Shown here piece after piece: positions 42,784 through 51,981 of a DNA stretch of 64,000 bases (the first letter of the stretch is position 1; each line of letters begins with the position of its first letter). The stretch spans positions 1-64,000 of the forward strand of contig NZ_JAIWNC010000009.1 of NCBI RefSeq assembly GCF_020216025.1. Direction: 5' to 3'. Below the pieces are notes generated by a model. It did not search any database and had not been told where the DNA came from. It worked only from the letters and a program-made list of their open reading frames with translations. Origin of the DNA: Jidongwangia harbinensis (GTDB lineage Bacteria; Actinomycetota; Actinomycetes; Mycobacteriales; Micromonosporaceae). A program made the translations under genes and the position numbers.

Positions 42784-45465
42784 TCAGGGCCGCGGGTCCT
42801 CGCGCCGCAACGACGACCACACCCGGTCCGCGGTGAACGGCAGCTCGGTCAGCCGTACCCCGGTCGCGTCCCGCAGCGCGTTCGCCATGGCGGGCGCGAC
42901 CGGGTTGAACGGGCTCTCGCTCATCGACTTGGCGCCCAGCGGCCCGATCGCGTCGTCGGTGTCCGCGAAGTGCACCTCGGTGTCCGGCACGTCGGCGAAC
43001 GTCGGCAGGTGGTACTGCCGGAACCCGGTCGTGGTCACCGCGCCGGACGCGTCCACGTCGACGTGTTCGGCCAGCGTGGCGCCCAGCGCCTGGGCCACGC
43101 CGCCCTCGATCTGGCCGCGGCACTGCGCGGGGTGCAGCACGGTGCCCGCGTCCGCGCTGTGCACGCTGCGCAGGATCCGGATCGCGCCGGTGTCCGGGTC
43201 CACCGCCACCCGGAAGAACTGCGCGTTGAACGCCACCGAGCGCGGGCTGCCGGACCAGTGTCCCTCGCCGCGGACCGGGGCCGGGGACCGGGCGGCCAGG
43301 TCGGTGAGGCACACCCGGACGCCCCCGCACTCCACGTGCTCGGGGCCGAGTACCGCGGCGGGTCCGCCGGCCCGGGCCAGGATCTCCGACCGCAGGGCCC
43401 GGGCCGCGTGCAGCACCGCCCGGCCGGCGACGACCACGCCGGTGGACGCGAACGCGCCGGTGTCGTGTCCGACCAGGTCGGTGTCGGACTGCCGCACGGT
43501 GATCCGGTCACAGGTGGTGCCCAGCGCGTCCGCGGCGATCTGCGCGTGCACCGTGGTGCTGCCGTTGCCGAACTCCGCGGAGCCCACCGCCACCTCGTAC
43601 CGCCCGTCGGGGAGCAGCGTCACCGCCGCGTCGGCGTGGTGACCGCCGGGCGGGCCCGCGGCGATCATCGCGATCGCCATGCCCTGACCGGTGAGCCAGC
43701 CGGGCGGTGCCGTCCCGGCCGGTTCGGCGGCGGCCGCCCGCATCACGTCCAGGCACTGGTCCAGGCCGTAACTGGCGATGGTGAGGTCGTCGGCGTGCGT
43801 GCCGGGCGCGGTCAGCGGGTCGCCGGGCCGGACCACGTTGCGTTCGCGCATCGCGACCGGGTCGAGGCCGAGCCGCCGGGCCAGTTCGTCGAGGACGGAC
43901 TCGACCGCGAACGACACCTGGCCGAGGCCGTAGCCGCGGAACGCCCCGGACGGCACCGTGTGCGTGTAGACCGCGTACGCGTCCACCCGCTTGTTGGCGC
44001 ACCGGTACACGGCGAGGGACTCGTGGCAGGAGTGGTACATCACGGCCGGCCCGTGGTTGCCGTACGCACCGGTGTCGCTCACCACCCGCAGCCGCATCGC
44101 GGTGAGCGTGCCGTCCCGCCGCGCCCCGGCCGTCATGGTCACCGTGAACGGATGCCGGCAGGTGGCCGAGGTGAACTGCTCGGCGCGGGTGTACTCCCAC
44201 TTCACCGGGCGCCCGGTCCGCAGCACGGCGAGCGCCACCAGGTCCTCGACCAGCATCTCCTGCTTGCCGCCGAACCCGCCGCCGACCCGGCCGGTGAGCA
44301 CCCGCACCCGGTCGGCGTCCAGGTCGAACAGGTCGGCGAGCGCCCGCCGGGTGAGGAACGGCGTCTGCGTGCTGGAGCGCACCACCAGCCGGCCGTCGTC
44401 GTCCAGCCAGGCCACCGCGCCGTGCGTCTCCAGGCTGGCGTGCTGGGCCCGCGGCGTGCGGAAGGTGGCCTCGTACACCACGTCGGCGCCGGCCAGCCCG
44501 GCCGCCACGTCGCCCAGCTCGTCGTGCAGTTCGCCGGCCGCGTTCGAGAAGCCGTCCTTGTCGCCGTGCACCAGCGGCGCGTCCGGTGCCAGCGCCGCCT
44601 CCGGGTTCAGCACCGCGGGCCGCACCTGGTACGTCACCCGCAGCCGCCGGCACCCCTCCTCGGCCGCGCCCTCGCTGTCCGCCACCACCGCGGCGACCCG
44701 CTGCCCGACGTGACGCACCACGTCGTCGAGCACCCGGGTGTCCGCCGGATCCTCGTCGGGATGCTCGTGCCGGGCCGTGGAGAACAGCTTCGCCGGGGCG
44801 TCGGCATGGGTCAGCACCGCGCGGACGCCCGGCACCGCGAGCGCCTCGGACGCGTCGACCGCGACGATCCGGGCGTGCGCGTGCGGCGAGCGCAGCACTT
44901 TCAGATGCAGCAGCCCCGGCACGTCCAGGTCGAACGTGTACCGCGCCGCGCCGGTCACCACCTGCGGGCCGGCGGGCGCACCCGGGCTCGTCCCGATCGA
45001 CGTCCCCGGCGCCGGCTGGTCCACGGCGTGGCGACCGGCCAGCGCGTCCGCGATCGCCCGGTACCCGGTGCAGCGGCACAGATTCCCCTTAAGGGCCCGG
45101 GGGAGATCGCCGAGCTGACGCTCGTCGAACGCCGCCGCCGTCATGATCATCCCGGCCGTGCAGAAGCCGCACTGGAAGCCCTGCGCGTCCAGGAACCGCT
45201 GCTGCACCGGATGCAGCGCGCCGGGCGGTGCCAGTCCCTCCACAGTGGTCACGTGGCGGCCCCGGGCCCGGAACGCCGGGTACACACAGGAGTGCACGGG
45301 CTGACCGTCCACGTGCACGGTGCACGCGCCGCAGTCGCCGGTGTCGCACCCCTTCTTCACCCCGAAGCAGCCGGTCTCGCGCAGGTAGGTGCGCAGGCAC
45401 TGGCCGGCCCGCGGCGGCTCCGGCCGCATCTCGCCGTTGACCGTGACGCCCGCGTCGGCGCTCAT
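42784..45465 (-). CDS. Molybdenum hydroxylase: fused [2Fe-2S] and molybdopterin-binding subunit
   Basis: 893 residues. N-terminal ferredoxin part (CDTGDCGAC..C) and second cluster domain (CGFCTAG ... CRCTGY) at ~35-130, then the Moco part from ~165: GRVGGGFGGKQ, VPSGAFRGYGLGQ, AVGSAEFGNGSTT and GAKSMSESPFNPVAPAMANAL with the catalytic Glu region. XDH/aldehyde oxidase-like; substrate is probably a purine or N-heteroaromatic. Normally three polypeptides, here FeS and Mo parts are one chain. ATG 45465 overlaps the FAD-subunit stop (ATGA). Confidence 0.9.
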   Translation of the reverse strand: MSADAGVTVNGEMRPEPPRAGQCLRTYLRETGCFGVKKGCDTGDCGACTVHVDGQPVHSCVYPAFRARGRHVTTVEGLAPPGALHPVQQRFLDAQGFQCGFCTAGMIMTAAAFDERQLGDLPRALKGNLCRCTGYRAIADALAGRHAVDQPAPGTSIGTSPGAPAGPQVVTGAARYTFDLDVPGLLHLKVLRSPHAHARIVAVDASEALAVPGVRAVLTHADAPAKLFSTARHEHPDEDPADTRVLDDVVRHVGQRVAAVVADSEGAAEEGCRRLRVTYQVRPAVLNPEAALAPDAPLVHGDKDGFSNAAGELHDELGDVAAGLAGADVVYEATFRTPRAQHASLETHGAVAWLDDDGRLVVRSSTQTPFLTRRALADLFDLDADRVRVLTGRVGGGFGGKQEMLVEDLVALAVLRTGRPVKWEYTRAEQFTSATCRHPFTVTMTAGARRDGTLTAMRLRVVSDTGAYGNHGPAVMYHSCHESLAVYRCANKRVDAYAVYTHTVPSGAFRGYGLGQVSFAVESVLDELARRLGLDPVAMRERNVVRPGDPLTAPGTHADDLTIASYGLDQCLDVMRAAAAEPAGTAPPGWLTGQGMAIAMIAAGPPGGHHADAAVTLLPDGRYEVAVGSAEFGNGSTTVHAQIAADALGTTCDRITVRQSDTDLVGHDTGAFASTGVVVAGRAVLHAARALRSEILARAGGPAAVLGPEHVECGGVRVCLTDLAARSPAPVRGEGHWSGSPRSVAFNAQFFRVAVDPDTGAIRILRSVHSADAGTVLHPAQCRGQIEGGVAQALGATLAEHVDVDASGAVTTTGFRQYHLPTFADVPDTEVHFADTDDAIGPLGAKSMSESPFNPVAPAMANALRDATGVRLTELPFTADRVWSSLRREDPRP

Positions 45466-46271
45466 CCGGCCAGCTCCGCGCGGATCTCCTCGGCGAAGCG
45501 CCGGGTCAGGTGCCGCCGCCACGCGGGCAGGCCGTGCACGTCGTCGACGTACCCCTGGTCCGGGATCCGCTCGGCCAGCGCCACCTGCACCGTCTCGGCG
45601 TCCGGCAGCACCGGGAAGACCAGCCGGTGCGGCCGGAGCGTCGCCCCGGTCACGGTCAGGACCAGACCGCCGCCGGGGTCGCGCCGGCCGATCACCAGCG
45701 CGGCCGAGCGGCCGTGCGCGTGCAACGACCCCTGCCGGTACGTGGACCGGCCGGTCAGCGCCGCGGCCGGCAGATGCACCGACCGCAGCAGCTCGCCGTC
45801 GGACCGGACCGTGGTGCCCGCCCCGGTCACGAAGTCCGCCACCGCGACGGTCCGCCGCGCACCGTCCGGCCCGAGCAGCAGGCAGGTGCCGTCCAGCGCC
45901 GCGGTCAGCGCGATCATCGGCCCGGCCGGCAGCGCCGCGCACAGGTTGCCGCCCACCGTGGCCACGTTCCAGATCTTGAACGAGGCCAGGAACGCCGAGC
46001 AGCAGCCGCGGGCGATCCCGTGGAACGCCTCGAACCGCGGCGCGCCGGCGAACTGGTACAGCTCGGCGACGGTGCAGGTGGCGGCGATCTCCAGCCCGTC
46101 CTCCCGCACGGTGAGCGCCGGCCAGCCCGCGGCGGCCAGGTCCAGCAGCCGGGTGACGTGCGGCTGCGGTTCGGCGAAGAGGGCGGTGCCGCCGCCCAGC
46201 CAGGCGTCCCCGGGGCGCCACTGGCCGGGGCGGGCCGGACTGACCACCTCGACAACGGTATTCAGGTCCAC
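45462..46271 (-). CDS. Molybdenum hydroxylase FAD-binding subunit (XdhB/CoxM type)
   Basis: 269 residues. FAD_binding_5 region: WLGGGTALFAEPQPHVTRLLDL, then NVATVGGNLCAALPAGPM, and the CO_deh_flav_C part with RTVAVADFVTGAGTT. Pairs with the fused FeS-Mo protein to give the complete xanthine-dehydrogenase-like enzyme. GTG 46271; no clear SD. No XdhC-type maturation gene is visible here. Confidence 0.88.
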   Translation of the reverse strand: MDLNTVVEVVSPARPGQWRPGDAWLGGGTALFAEPQPHVTRLLDLAAAGWPALTVREDGLEIAATCTVAELYQFAGAPRFEAFHGIARGCCSAFLASFKIWNVATVGGNLCAALPAGPMIALTAALDGTCLLLGPDGARRTVAVADFVTGAGTTVRSDGELLRSVHLPAAALTGRSTYRQGSLHAHGRSAALVIGRRDPGGGLVLTVTGATLRPHRLVFPVLPDAETVQVALAERIPDQGYVDDVHGLPAWRRHLTRRFAEEIRAELAG

Positions 46272-46324
46272 GTCCCGACGTTACGCGTGCTCTGTTACCG
46301 CCTGGGTCATTTCCGGCCGCCGGA

Positions 46325-47800
46325 TCAGCGGCCGAACAGCGCGAGGGCCGCCGCCACCGTGCCGGCCCAGGCGGCGTACAGCAGCAGCGGCCGGCGCCGC
46401 GGGTCGATCGCCGGCGGGGGTGGCAGCTCGCCGCCGGCGAACGCCCGCGTACGGGCCAGGCGTAACGCCGCCACCAGCTGGTCGGCGTCGCGCTGGTCCG
46501 ACCAGGACGGCCAGGGGCGGGGCGCCGGTACGGTCAGGACCGAGTCCCCGGCGGTGAGGATGACGGTGCCCGCGTCGTCGTGGACGGCGGCGCTGTCCAC
46601 GGTCCAGGGTTCGCGGATCCGGTCCCGGAACCCGACCGCCGCCACCCCGCCGGTGTGCCAGCGCAGCCGGGGGCGGAGCTGCGTCCGCCAGCCGAACTCG
46701 TGGCCGGCGGCCGCCACCACCGCGACCGTGGCCGCCGCGGCCCAGCCGGTCACGCCGCCGCGGTGCAGCATCTCCGCGGCGGCCAGCGCGGCACCCAGCC
46801 CGATCCCGACGGTGGAGCACCAGGCCCGGCCGGGCGCGACCCGGTGCTCGCGTTCCTGGGCCGGCGGCGCGGCGCGGTCGGCGTCGGTCAGCGCGTCCGG
46901 GTCGACCAGCTGGTCCTCGTCGTCGGACACCTCGCGGGGCAGGCCGTGGTCCGGGTCGTAGGGCACCCGCACGGTCGCGCCGACCGGCTCCACCGGGACG
47001 TGCAGGCGCCCGGCCACCTCGACCGCGCACCAGCCGCCGGTGCGCGGTTCCCCGTAGAGGACCGCGGGCAGCGTCTCCGGTTCGTCGTCCTCGTCGGCCC
47101 GGGACGAGTACCCGTCCGCGGTGTCGACGCCGAACTCGACCGCGGTGCGGCCGTCCGGGGACGGCACCAGCACGTGCAGGTAGCCGAGCTGGTCGACGAC
47201 CCGGACGTCGCGCACCGGCTGGGGGCCGGTGAACAGGGCCCGCAGCCCGCGCCGGCGGTGCGCGCCGCGGGCCAGCAGCGCCGCGCCCAGCCCGGCGGCG
47301 GCCACCACAACGGTGAGCCACGGCGCGGTGCGGTCGGTGCGCCACGGCACCGCCAGTCCGGCCGAGACCGCGGCCAGCAGCAGGGCGGTCCCGGACAGCA
47401 GGGACGGGGTGGCGACCGCGGGCAGCGACCGCGGGCGGGGCGGCATCCGGCACGGTGCGCCGGTGCGGGGCCGGGGGCCGGCGCGCCGGGCCACCGCCGT
47501 CACCAGGGCGGCGTACGCCCACGGCACCACCAGTCGCCAGCCCAGCGTGGTGTGGAAGAACGTGGTCGGCAACAGCCAGACCGCAGCGCCGCCGGTCGCC
47601 GCCCAGGCCGCCGCGGGCCGGTGCGCGTACACCATCAGCGCCGGCGCGAGCAGCGTGCCGAGCAGCAGCCAGTCCGCGGGACCGGGCGGGCACGGCGTCG
47701 CCGGGGTGCACCGCGGGTCGGGCGCGCCGCCGGCCAGCACGGCGAAGCTCAGCACGGCGGCGGCGGGCACCAGGTGGATCACGGGTACGAACCGGCGCAT
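46325..47800 (-). CDS. Multi-pass membrane protein, unknown function
   Basis: 491 residues. Hydrophobic segments at ~10-28, 45-62, 70-85, 88-105, 130-150, 155-175 and two to three in the second half (~340-385, 470-485). Two central soluble parts contain VRDVRVVDQLGYLHVLVP and a strongly acidic SRADEDDEPETLP. Not a known family; resembles uncharacterised actinobacterial proteins with a PH-like cytoplasmic domain. ATG 47800. Small hairpin (GGCCGC/GCGGCC) near the stop. Confidence 0.65.
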   Translation of the reverse strand: MRRFVPVIHLVPAAAVLSFAVLAGGAPDPRCTPATPCPPGPADWLLLGTLLAPALMVYAHRPAAAWAATGGAAVWLLPTTFFHTTLGWRLVVPWAYAALVTAVARRAGPRPRTGAPCRMPPRPRSLPAVATPSLLSGTALLLAAVSAGLAVPWRTDRTAPWLTVVVAAAGLGAALLARGAHRRRGLRALFTGPQPVRDVRVVDQLGYLHVLVPSPDGRTAVEFGVDTADGYSSRADEDDEPETLPAVLYGEPRTGGWCAVEVAGRLHVPVEPVGATVRVPYDPDHGLPREVSDDEDQLVDPDALTDADRAAPPAQEREHRVAPGRAWCSTVGIGLGAALAAAEMLHRGGVTGWAAAATVAVVAAAGHEFGWRTQLRPRLRWHTGGVAAVGFRDRIREPWTVDSAAVHDDAGTVILTAGDSVLTVPAPRPWPSWSDQRDADQLVAALRLARTRAFAGGELPPPPAIDPRRRPLLLYAAWAGTVAAALALFGR

Positions 47801-47830
47801 GGCACCATCCTGCCGGTCACGCGCCGTCGA

Positions 47831-49393
47831 TCAGGGCAGATCCAGCTGGTACAGCACGGACCGGTGGGTCGGCGCGTACCCGAGGGCCCGGTTGATCCGG
47901 CGCATCGCGGCGTTGCTGTCCGCGGTGTCCGCGACCAGCCCGGACAGGTCCGGGAAGCGCGCCCGGGCGAGCCGGATCGACGCGGCCTTCATCCAGCGGG
48001 CCAGGCCCTGCCCGCGATGTTCCGGCAGCACCCCGGTGCCGTAATGCAGGCCGTCGCCGGTGCCGGCGCCGGGCACCACGAGTTCGGTGAAGCCGGCGAC
48101 CACGCCGCCCGGCTCGGTGAGCGCCGCCACGGTCAGCAGCACGTCACCCCGCGCGGCCACGGCCGCGGCGACCGCCCGGACCCGGTCGGTGTCCCACGGT
48201 CGCCGGTCCGGCTCGGCGTCGTCCATCGGCATGTCGTCCATCGCCCGGCGGGACGCGGCGAACGTCGCGGCCAGGTCGCCGGGCACGGTGCCGGTCCAGC
48301 TGGTCAACCGGTAGCCGGGGTGCGGCGCGTCGGCGACCGCGGACAGCGCGCCGGTGTCCAGGCCGCGCAGCGGCAGCCGCACGTAGGTGAGCGTGAGCAC
48401 CCGCCGCAGCCCGCGGGCGGCCAGGAACGCGTCGCCGGGCGTGCCGAGGTCCACCGCGTCGGTCACCACGGCACGCATCCGCCGTTCGCGGGCCGCCGTG
48501 TCCACCGCGTCCAGCAGCCGGGTGCCGATGCCGCGGCGCCGTTCGGCCGGGTGCACGGCCAGCTCCAGCCCGCCGGTGCCGCCGGGCTCACCGGGCGGGC
48601 GCAGGAACGCGGAGCCGAGCGGCCGACCGTCACCGGCGGAGGCCAGCCAGCCCAGGCGGTCGCCGTCGCGCACGGCGGTCACCCGCACCGCGGCGTCGGC
48701 GGGGCGTTCGCCGGGAACGCGGTACCCGGCGAACAGCGCACCGCCGGCCTGGTCCAGCAGGCGGCGCAGGAGCGCGGCGATCCGGTCCGGGTCCCCGGCG
48801 GCGGCCAGCCACTCCGCGGCCAGGGCGGGGTCCAGGTCATGGAGTTCGCGCAGCAGCCACTTGGAGCGGCCCACCCAGTGCCCGCCGAGCCGCAGCGCCG
48901 CCTCGCCGGCGGTGACCCAGGCGGCGCCGGCGATCGCGGTGCGCTCACCGGGGTCGGTGGCGTGCACCAGGTCGTCGAGCGTGTCGGTCAGGGCGTACCG
49001 CTCCGCGCGGGTCGCCGCGTCCGGCAGCGGGCCGGGGCCGGCGGCCAGCACCGCCGCGCACCGCGCCGTGATCTCGCCGGGGTCGCCGGCCACCGGGACG
49101 CCGGTGGCGACCATCCGGTGCAGCGTCGGGCGGCGGCCCGGCAACTCCCGGGCCAGATAGTGGGCGAGGGTGTCGCGGTCGTGCACGAACAGTTCCACCG
49201 GCCACCCGCGGAAGTGCAGGGAGGCGCGGTGCGGGGCGGCCGGGTCGCCGTCCGGCAACTGCACCACGATGTCCAGGTCGGAGCCGGGGGTACGCCGGTC
49301 GGTCAGCACGCTGCCGGTGACCACCGCCCACACCGCCTCCGGGAAGCGTTGCGCGATCAGCGCCCGGGCGTCGTCCACCGGATGTTGCTGCAC
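47831..49393 (-). CDS. Fusion of nucleotidyltransferase with two GNAT acetyltransferase domains
   Basis: ~520 residues. Residues ~15-130: antibiotic-NTase fold, VVTGSVLTDRRTPGSDLDIVV with GS...D-x-D. Residues ~250-350: GNAT 1, GLELAVHPAERRRGIGTRLL (acetyl-CoA P-loop). Residues ~380-515: GNAT 2, HYGTGVLPEHRGQGLARWMKAASI and NAAMRRINRALGY. All three key motifs are intact. Might modify aminoglycoside-like compounds or tRNA by two chemistries. GTG 49393 or 49378; SD absent. Divergent from the SGNH hydrolase. Confidence 0.8.
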   Translation of the reverse strand: MQQHPVDDARALIAQRFPEAVWAVVTGSVLTDRRTPGSDLDIVVQLPDGDPAAPHRASLHFRGWPVELFVHDRDTLAHYLARELPGRRPTLHRMVATGVPVAGDPGEITARCAAVLAAGPGPLPDAATRAERYALTDTLDDLVHATDPGERTAIAGAAWVTAGEAALRLGGHWVGRSKWLLRELHDLDPALAAEWLAAAGDPDRIAALLRRLLDQAGGALFAGYRVPGERPADAAVRVTAVRDGDRLGWLASAGDGRPLGSAFLRPPGEPGGTGGLELAVHPAERRRGIGTRLLDAVDTAARERRMRAVVTDAVDLGTPGDAFLAARGLRRVLTLTYVRLPLRGLDTGALSAVADAPHPGYRLTSWTGTVPGDLAATFAASRRAMDDMPMDDAEPDRRPWDTDRVRAVAAAVAARGDVLLTVAALTEPGGVVAGFTELVVPGAGTGDGLHYGTGVLPEHRGQGLARWMKAASIRLARARFPDLSGLVADTADSNAAMRRINRALGYAPTHRSVLYQLDLP

Positions 49394-49526
49394 GCCGACA
49401 GCCTGGCCGCACCGGCCGTTCCCGGCAAGCGCGAATCGCGCCCGGCCCGCGGTTACCCGAAGGCGCACGCGGCGACGCCCTTTCACGCCTTGCCCGCACC
49501 GCCGCGCCCGAAGAAAGATCATTTCC

Positions 49527-50372
49527 ATGGGGGCGGGTGCGGTGATCGGGGGAGTCGCGGGCGCGGCGGCCGCCGTGGCGGTGCTGACCGGGGTGGTGCT
49601 CGCGGTGCAGATCGTGGTCACGCCGCGCCGGATCCGGGTGCCCGAGGAGCCGCCCCCGCGCGGCGACGTGACGTACGGTCCGCGGTCCGCCCAGCGGGCC
49701 CTCACCATGGTGGTGCTCGGCGACTCGTTCGCGGCCGGCTACGGGGCGAGCCGGTCCCGGGAGTGCCCGGCCGCGCTGCTGGCCGCCGGGGTGTCCCGCC
49801 GGATGCGGTGCCGGGTGTCGGCTTACACGCTGGCCGTGCTCGGCGCCGAGACGCCGGACCTGTGTCACCAGGTGGACCGGGCGGTCCGGCTCCGGCCGGA
49901 CGTGGCGGTCGTCTACATCGGCGGCAACGACGTCACCCAGCTGTCCGCCCAGGGTGCGCTGGTGCGCCAGCTCGGCGACGGCGTCCGCCGGCTGCGCGCG
50001 GCCGGTTGCGAGGTGGTCGTGGGCACCTGCCCGGACCTGGGCGTGCTGCCGCCGTTCCGGGCGCCGTTGCGCTGGCTGGCCCGGTTCCTCAGCCGGCGGC
50101 TGGCCGCCGCGCAGACGGTCGAGGTCCGCCGGGCCGGCGGGGTCACGGTGTCGCTGGCGGAGCTGCTCAATCCCGCGTTCGAGGCGGACCCGGACCGGAT
50201 GTTCGGCGCCGACCGGTTCCACCCGTCGGCCGACGGATACGCCAAGGCCGCCGCCGTCACGCTGCCGACGCTGCTCGCCGTCCTCGGCGCCCGGTCCGGC
50301 CGGCGGCCGGTGCCCGTCCCGCGTACCACGGTCCCGGTCGGGTTGCCGTCACTCGGAGCTGCGGCCCGGTAA
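49527..50372 (+). CDS. Membrane-anchored SGNH/GDSL hydrolase
   Basis: 281 residues. N-terminal membrane segment (VIGGVAGAAAAVAVLTGVVL ...). Then VVLGDSFAAGYG with the GDS Ser, IGGNDVTQ (Asn), and DRFHPSADGY with the Asp-His dyad. Exposed outside the membrane. Typical esterase/lipase of the SGNH type. ATG 49527, weak SD (AGAAAGA). Confidence 0.85.
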   Translation: MGAGAVIGGVAGAAAAVAVLTGVVLAVQIVVTPRRIRVPEEPPPRGDVTYGPRSAQRALTMVVLGDSFAAGYGASRSRECPAALLAAGVSRRMRCRVSAYTLAVLGAETPDLCHQVDRAVRLRPDVAVVYIGGNDVTQLSAQGALVRQLGDGVRRLRAAGCEVVVGTCPDLGVLPPFRAPLRWLARFLSRRLAAAQTVEVRRAGGVTVSLAELLNPAFEADPDRMFGADRFHPSADGYAKAAAVTLPTLLAVLGARSGRRPVPVPRTTVPVGLPSLGAAAR

Positions 50373-50453
50373 CTGTCGGGAATTAGCACTGGTCAAGCCG
50401 GTCGCTTTCCCGCCGCTCGAACTCATACTGAGCGGGAGAGGACGGCATCCGGT

Positions 50454-50990
50454 ATGCAGAATCCCGATCTCGACACCCTGGCCCGTACCGCTTCCCACGG
50501 CGACCTCGCCGCCCTGAACGTGCTCCTGGCGACCGTGCGCCCGGAGGTGCTCCGGATGTGCTCGCGCCTGCTGCGCAACCGCGAGGACGCCGAGGAGGCC
50601 TGCCAGGACACGCTGCTGGCGGTGGCCCGGGGCATCCCCGCGTTCCAGGGCCGGTCCGCGTTCCGTACCTGGCTGTACCGGATCGCCACCAACCGCGCCC
50701 GGTCCGCGCACACCGCCGGATGCCGCCGCGCCGCCGACCGCCTCGACGCCGTGCCCGAGGTGGCGGACGCCCGCCGGACCAGCCTGATCGCGAGCACCCG
50801 GCTCGACCTGCTCGACGCGCTGGCCGGCCTGAAACCGGAGTTCGCCGAGGCGGTGGCGTTGCGCGACGCCTTCGGCCTGAGCTACCGGGAGATCGCCGGG
50901 CTGCAACAGGTCCCGGAGGGCACCGTGAAGTCGCGCATCCACGAGGCCCGGCACCAGCTGCGGGCCCGGCTCGAACCGGACGCGGCCTGA
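50454..50990 (+). CDS. ECF sigma factor
   Basis: 178 residues. Region 2 (VRPEVLRMCSRLLRNREDAEEACQDTLLAV) and region 4 (LKPEFAEAVALRDAFGLSYREIAGLQQVPEGTVKSRIHEARHQLR). ATG 50454 with GGAGAGGA. No anti-sigma gene follows; convergent with the Acg-type gene at 51025. Regulator unknown. Confidence 0.87.
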   Translation: MQNPDLDTLARTASHGDLAALNVLLATVRPEVLRMCSRLLRNREDAEEACQDTLLAVARGIPAFQGRSAFRTWLYRIATNRARSAHTAGCRRAADRLDAVPEVADARRTSLIASTRLDLLDALAGLKPEFAEAVALRDAFGLSYREIAGLQQVPEGTVKSRIHEARHQLRARLEPDAA

Positions 50991-51024
50991 CCCGCGACCG
51001 GGGCCGCCCGGACCGGCGGGCCGG

Positions 51025-51981
51025 TCAGCTCGCCAGCACGTCGGCCACCGTGCGGCGGTGGGTCGGCGTGCCCGGCTGGCCGTACCCGATCCGAATCGCC
51101 ATCTGCGGCACGCCGAACCGGCCCAGCGCACGGCTCAGCTGGTCGCGGGCGGCCGGCACCTCGATCGGCTGGGAGATCATCGAACTGGCCAGCCCGGCGT
51201 CCGTCACGGTCAGCAGCACCCGCTGCAGCGCCTGACCCGCCGCGATCTGGTCGGCCGGCCGGTCGCCGGCCGAGCCGAGCACCGCCACCAGCGGCTCCGG
51301 CTCGTAGTCCCGCCCCGGTGCGCGCCGCCGGTCGGAGAACGAGCGCTGCGGCAGCAGATCCTGCGGCTCCGGAGCCGGGGCGCCGGCCGTCACCGGTACG
51401 CCGTCCGGCGCCACGTCGGCGTGCAGCCAGGCACTCATCTCCGCCTGGTAGCCGTAGTCGCGGCGCAGCACCCGGTCGGCGCTGCGGGCGATCTCCGCGA
51501 AGCCGGTCAGCGCGGTCATCCCGACCAGCAGGTTCAGCCAGCAACCCTCGGCCCGCGCCGCCTCCAGCAGTCGCACGCGCACCTCCGAGGGCACCGGGTC
51601 CGGCCAGAACGGCAGCCGGTTGCTGTACCGGCGGGGCACCGCCGCGTACAGGTCCCGTTCCGGGTACGTGGGCGGGCGCGGCGGTCCCGGGGTCAGCCGG
51701 GCGGCCACCTGCGGGTCGGCGTGGTCCGGCCGCAGCACCACCTCGGCGGGCCGGCCGGTGGACGCCAGCGCGAGCCGGGCGTTGTAGGTGGCCGCACCGC
51801 AGGCGATGCGCACCGCCCACCCGCCGCTGTCCGCGACCTGCAGCCGGCGCAGCGGGTCGGCCAGCACCTCGATGCCGCCGTCGCGCAGCCGGAACCGCCA
51901 CGGCTGACTGTTGTGCAGCGACGGTGCCCGGATCGCCGCCTCGGCCGCCAGCCGCAGGTCGGTGTCGTCGTAGCGGTTCAC
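51025..51981 (-). CDS. Acg-family FMN-binding nitroreductase-like protein
   Basis: 318 residues. RAPSLHNSQPWRFRL is the Acg hallmark (flavin phosphate binding), with CGAATYNARLALAS and LLPQRSFSDRRRAP. Resembles mycobacterial DosR-regulon Acg/Rv3131-type proteins, which may store FMN. Its ATG overlaps the stop of the second Acg-type gene (ATGA), so both are co-translated. Confidence 0.85.
   Translation of the reverse strand: MNRYDDTDLRLAAEAAIRAPSLHNSQPWRFRLRDGGIEVLADPLRRLQVADSGGWAVRIACGAATYNARLALASTGRPAEVVLRPDHADPQVAARLTPGPPRPPTYPERDLYAAVPRRYSNRLPFWPDPVPSEVRVRLLEAARAEGCWLNLLVGMTALTGFAEIARSADRVLRRDYGYQAEMSAWLHADVAPDGVPVTAGAPAPEPQDLLPQRSFSDRRRAPGRDYEPEPLVAVLGSAGDRPADQIAAGQALQRVLLTVTDAGLASSMISQPIEVPAARDQLSRALGRFGVPQMAIRIGYGQPGTPTHRRTVADVLAS

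Noticed and set aside
42970..46557. A 1195-codon plus-strand frame
   Set aside because: Antisense to the molybdenum hydroxylase genes, with no SD or family match.
46580..50386. A 1268-codon plus-strand frame
   Set aside because: Antisense to the membrane protein and the NTase-GNAT gene; only its last part coincides with plus-strand genes in a different frame.
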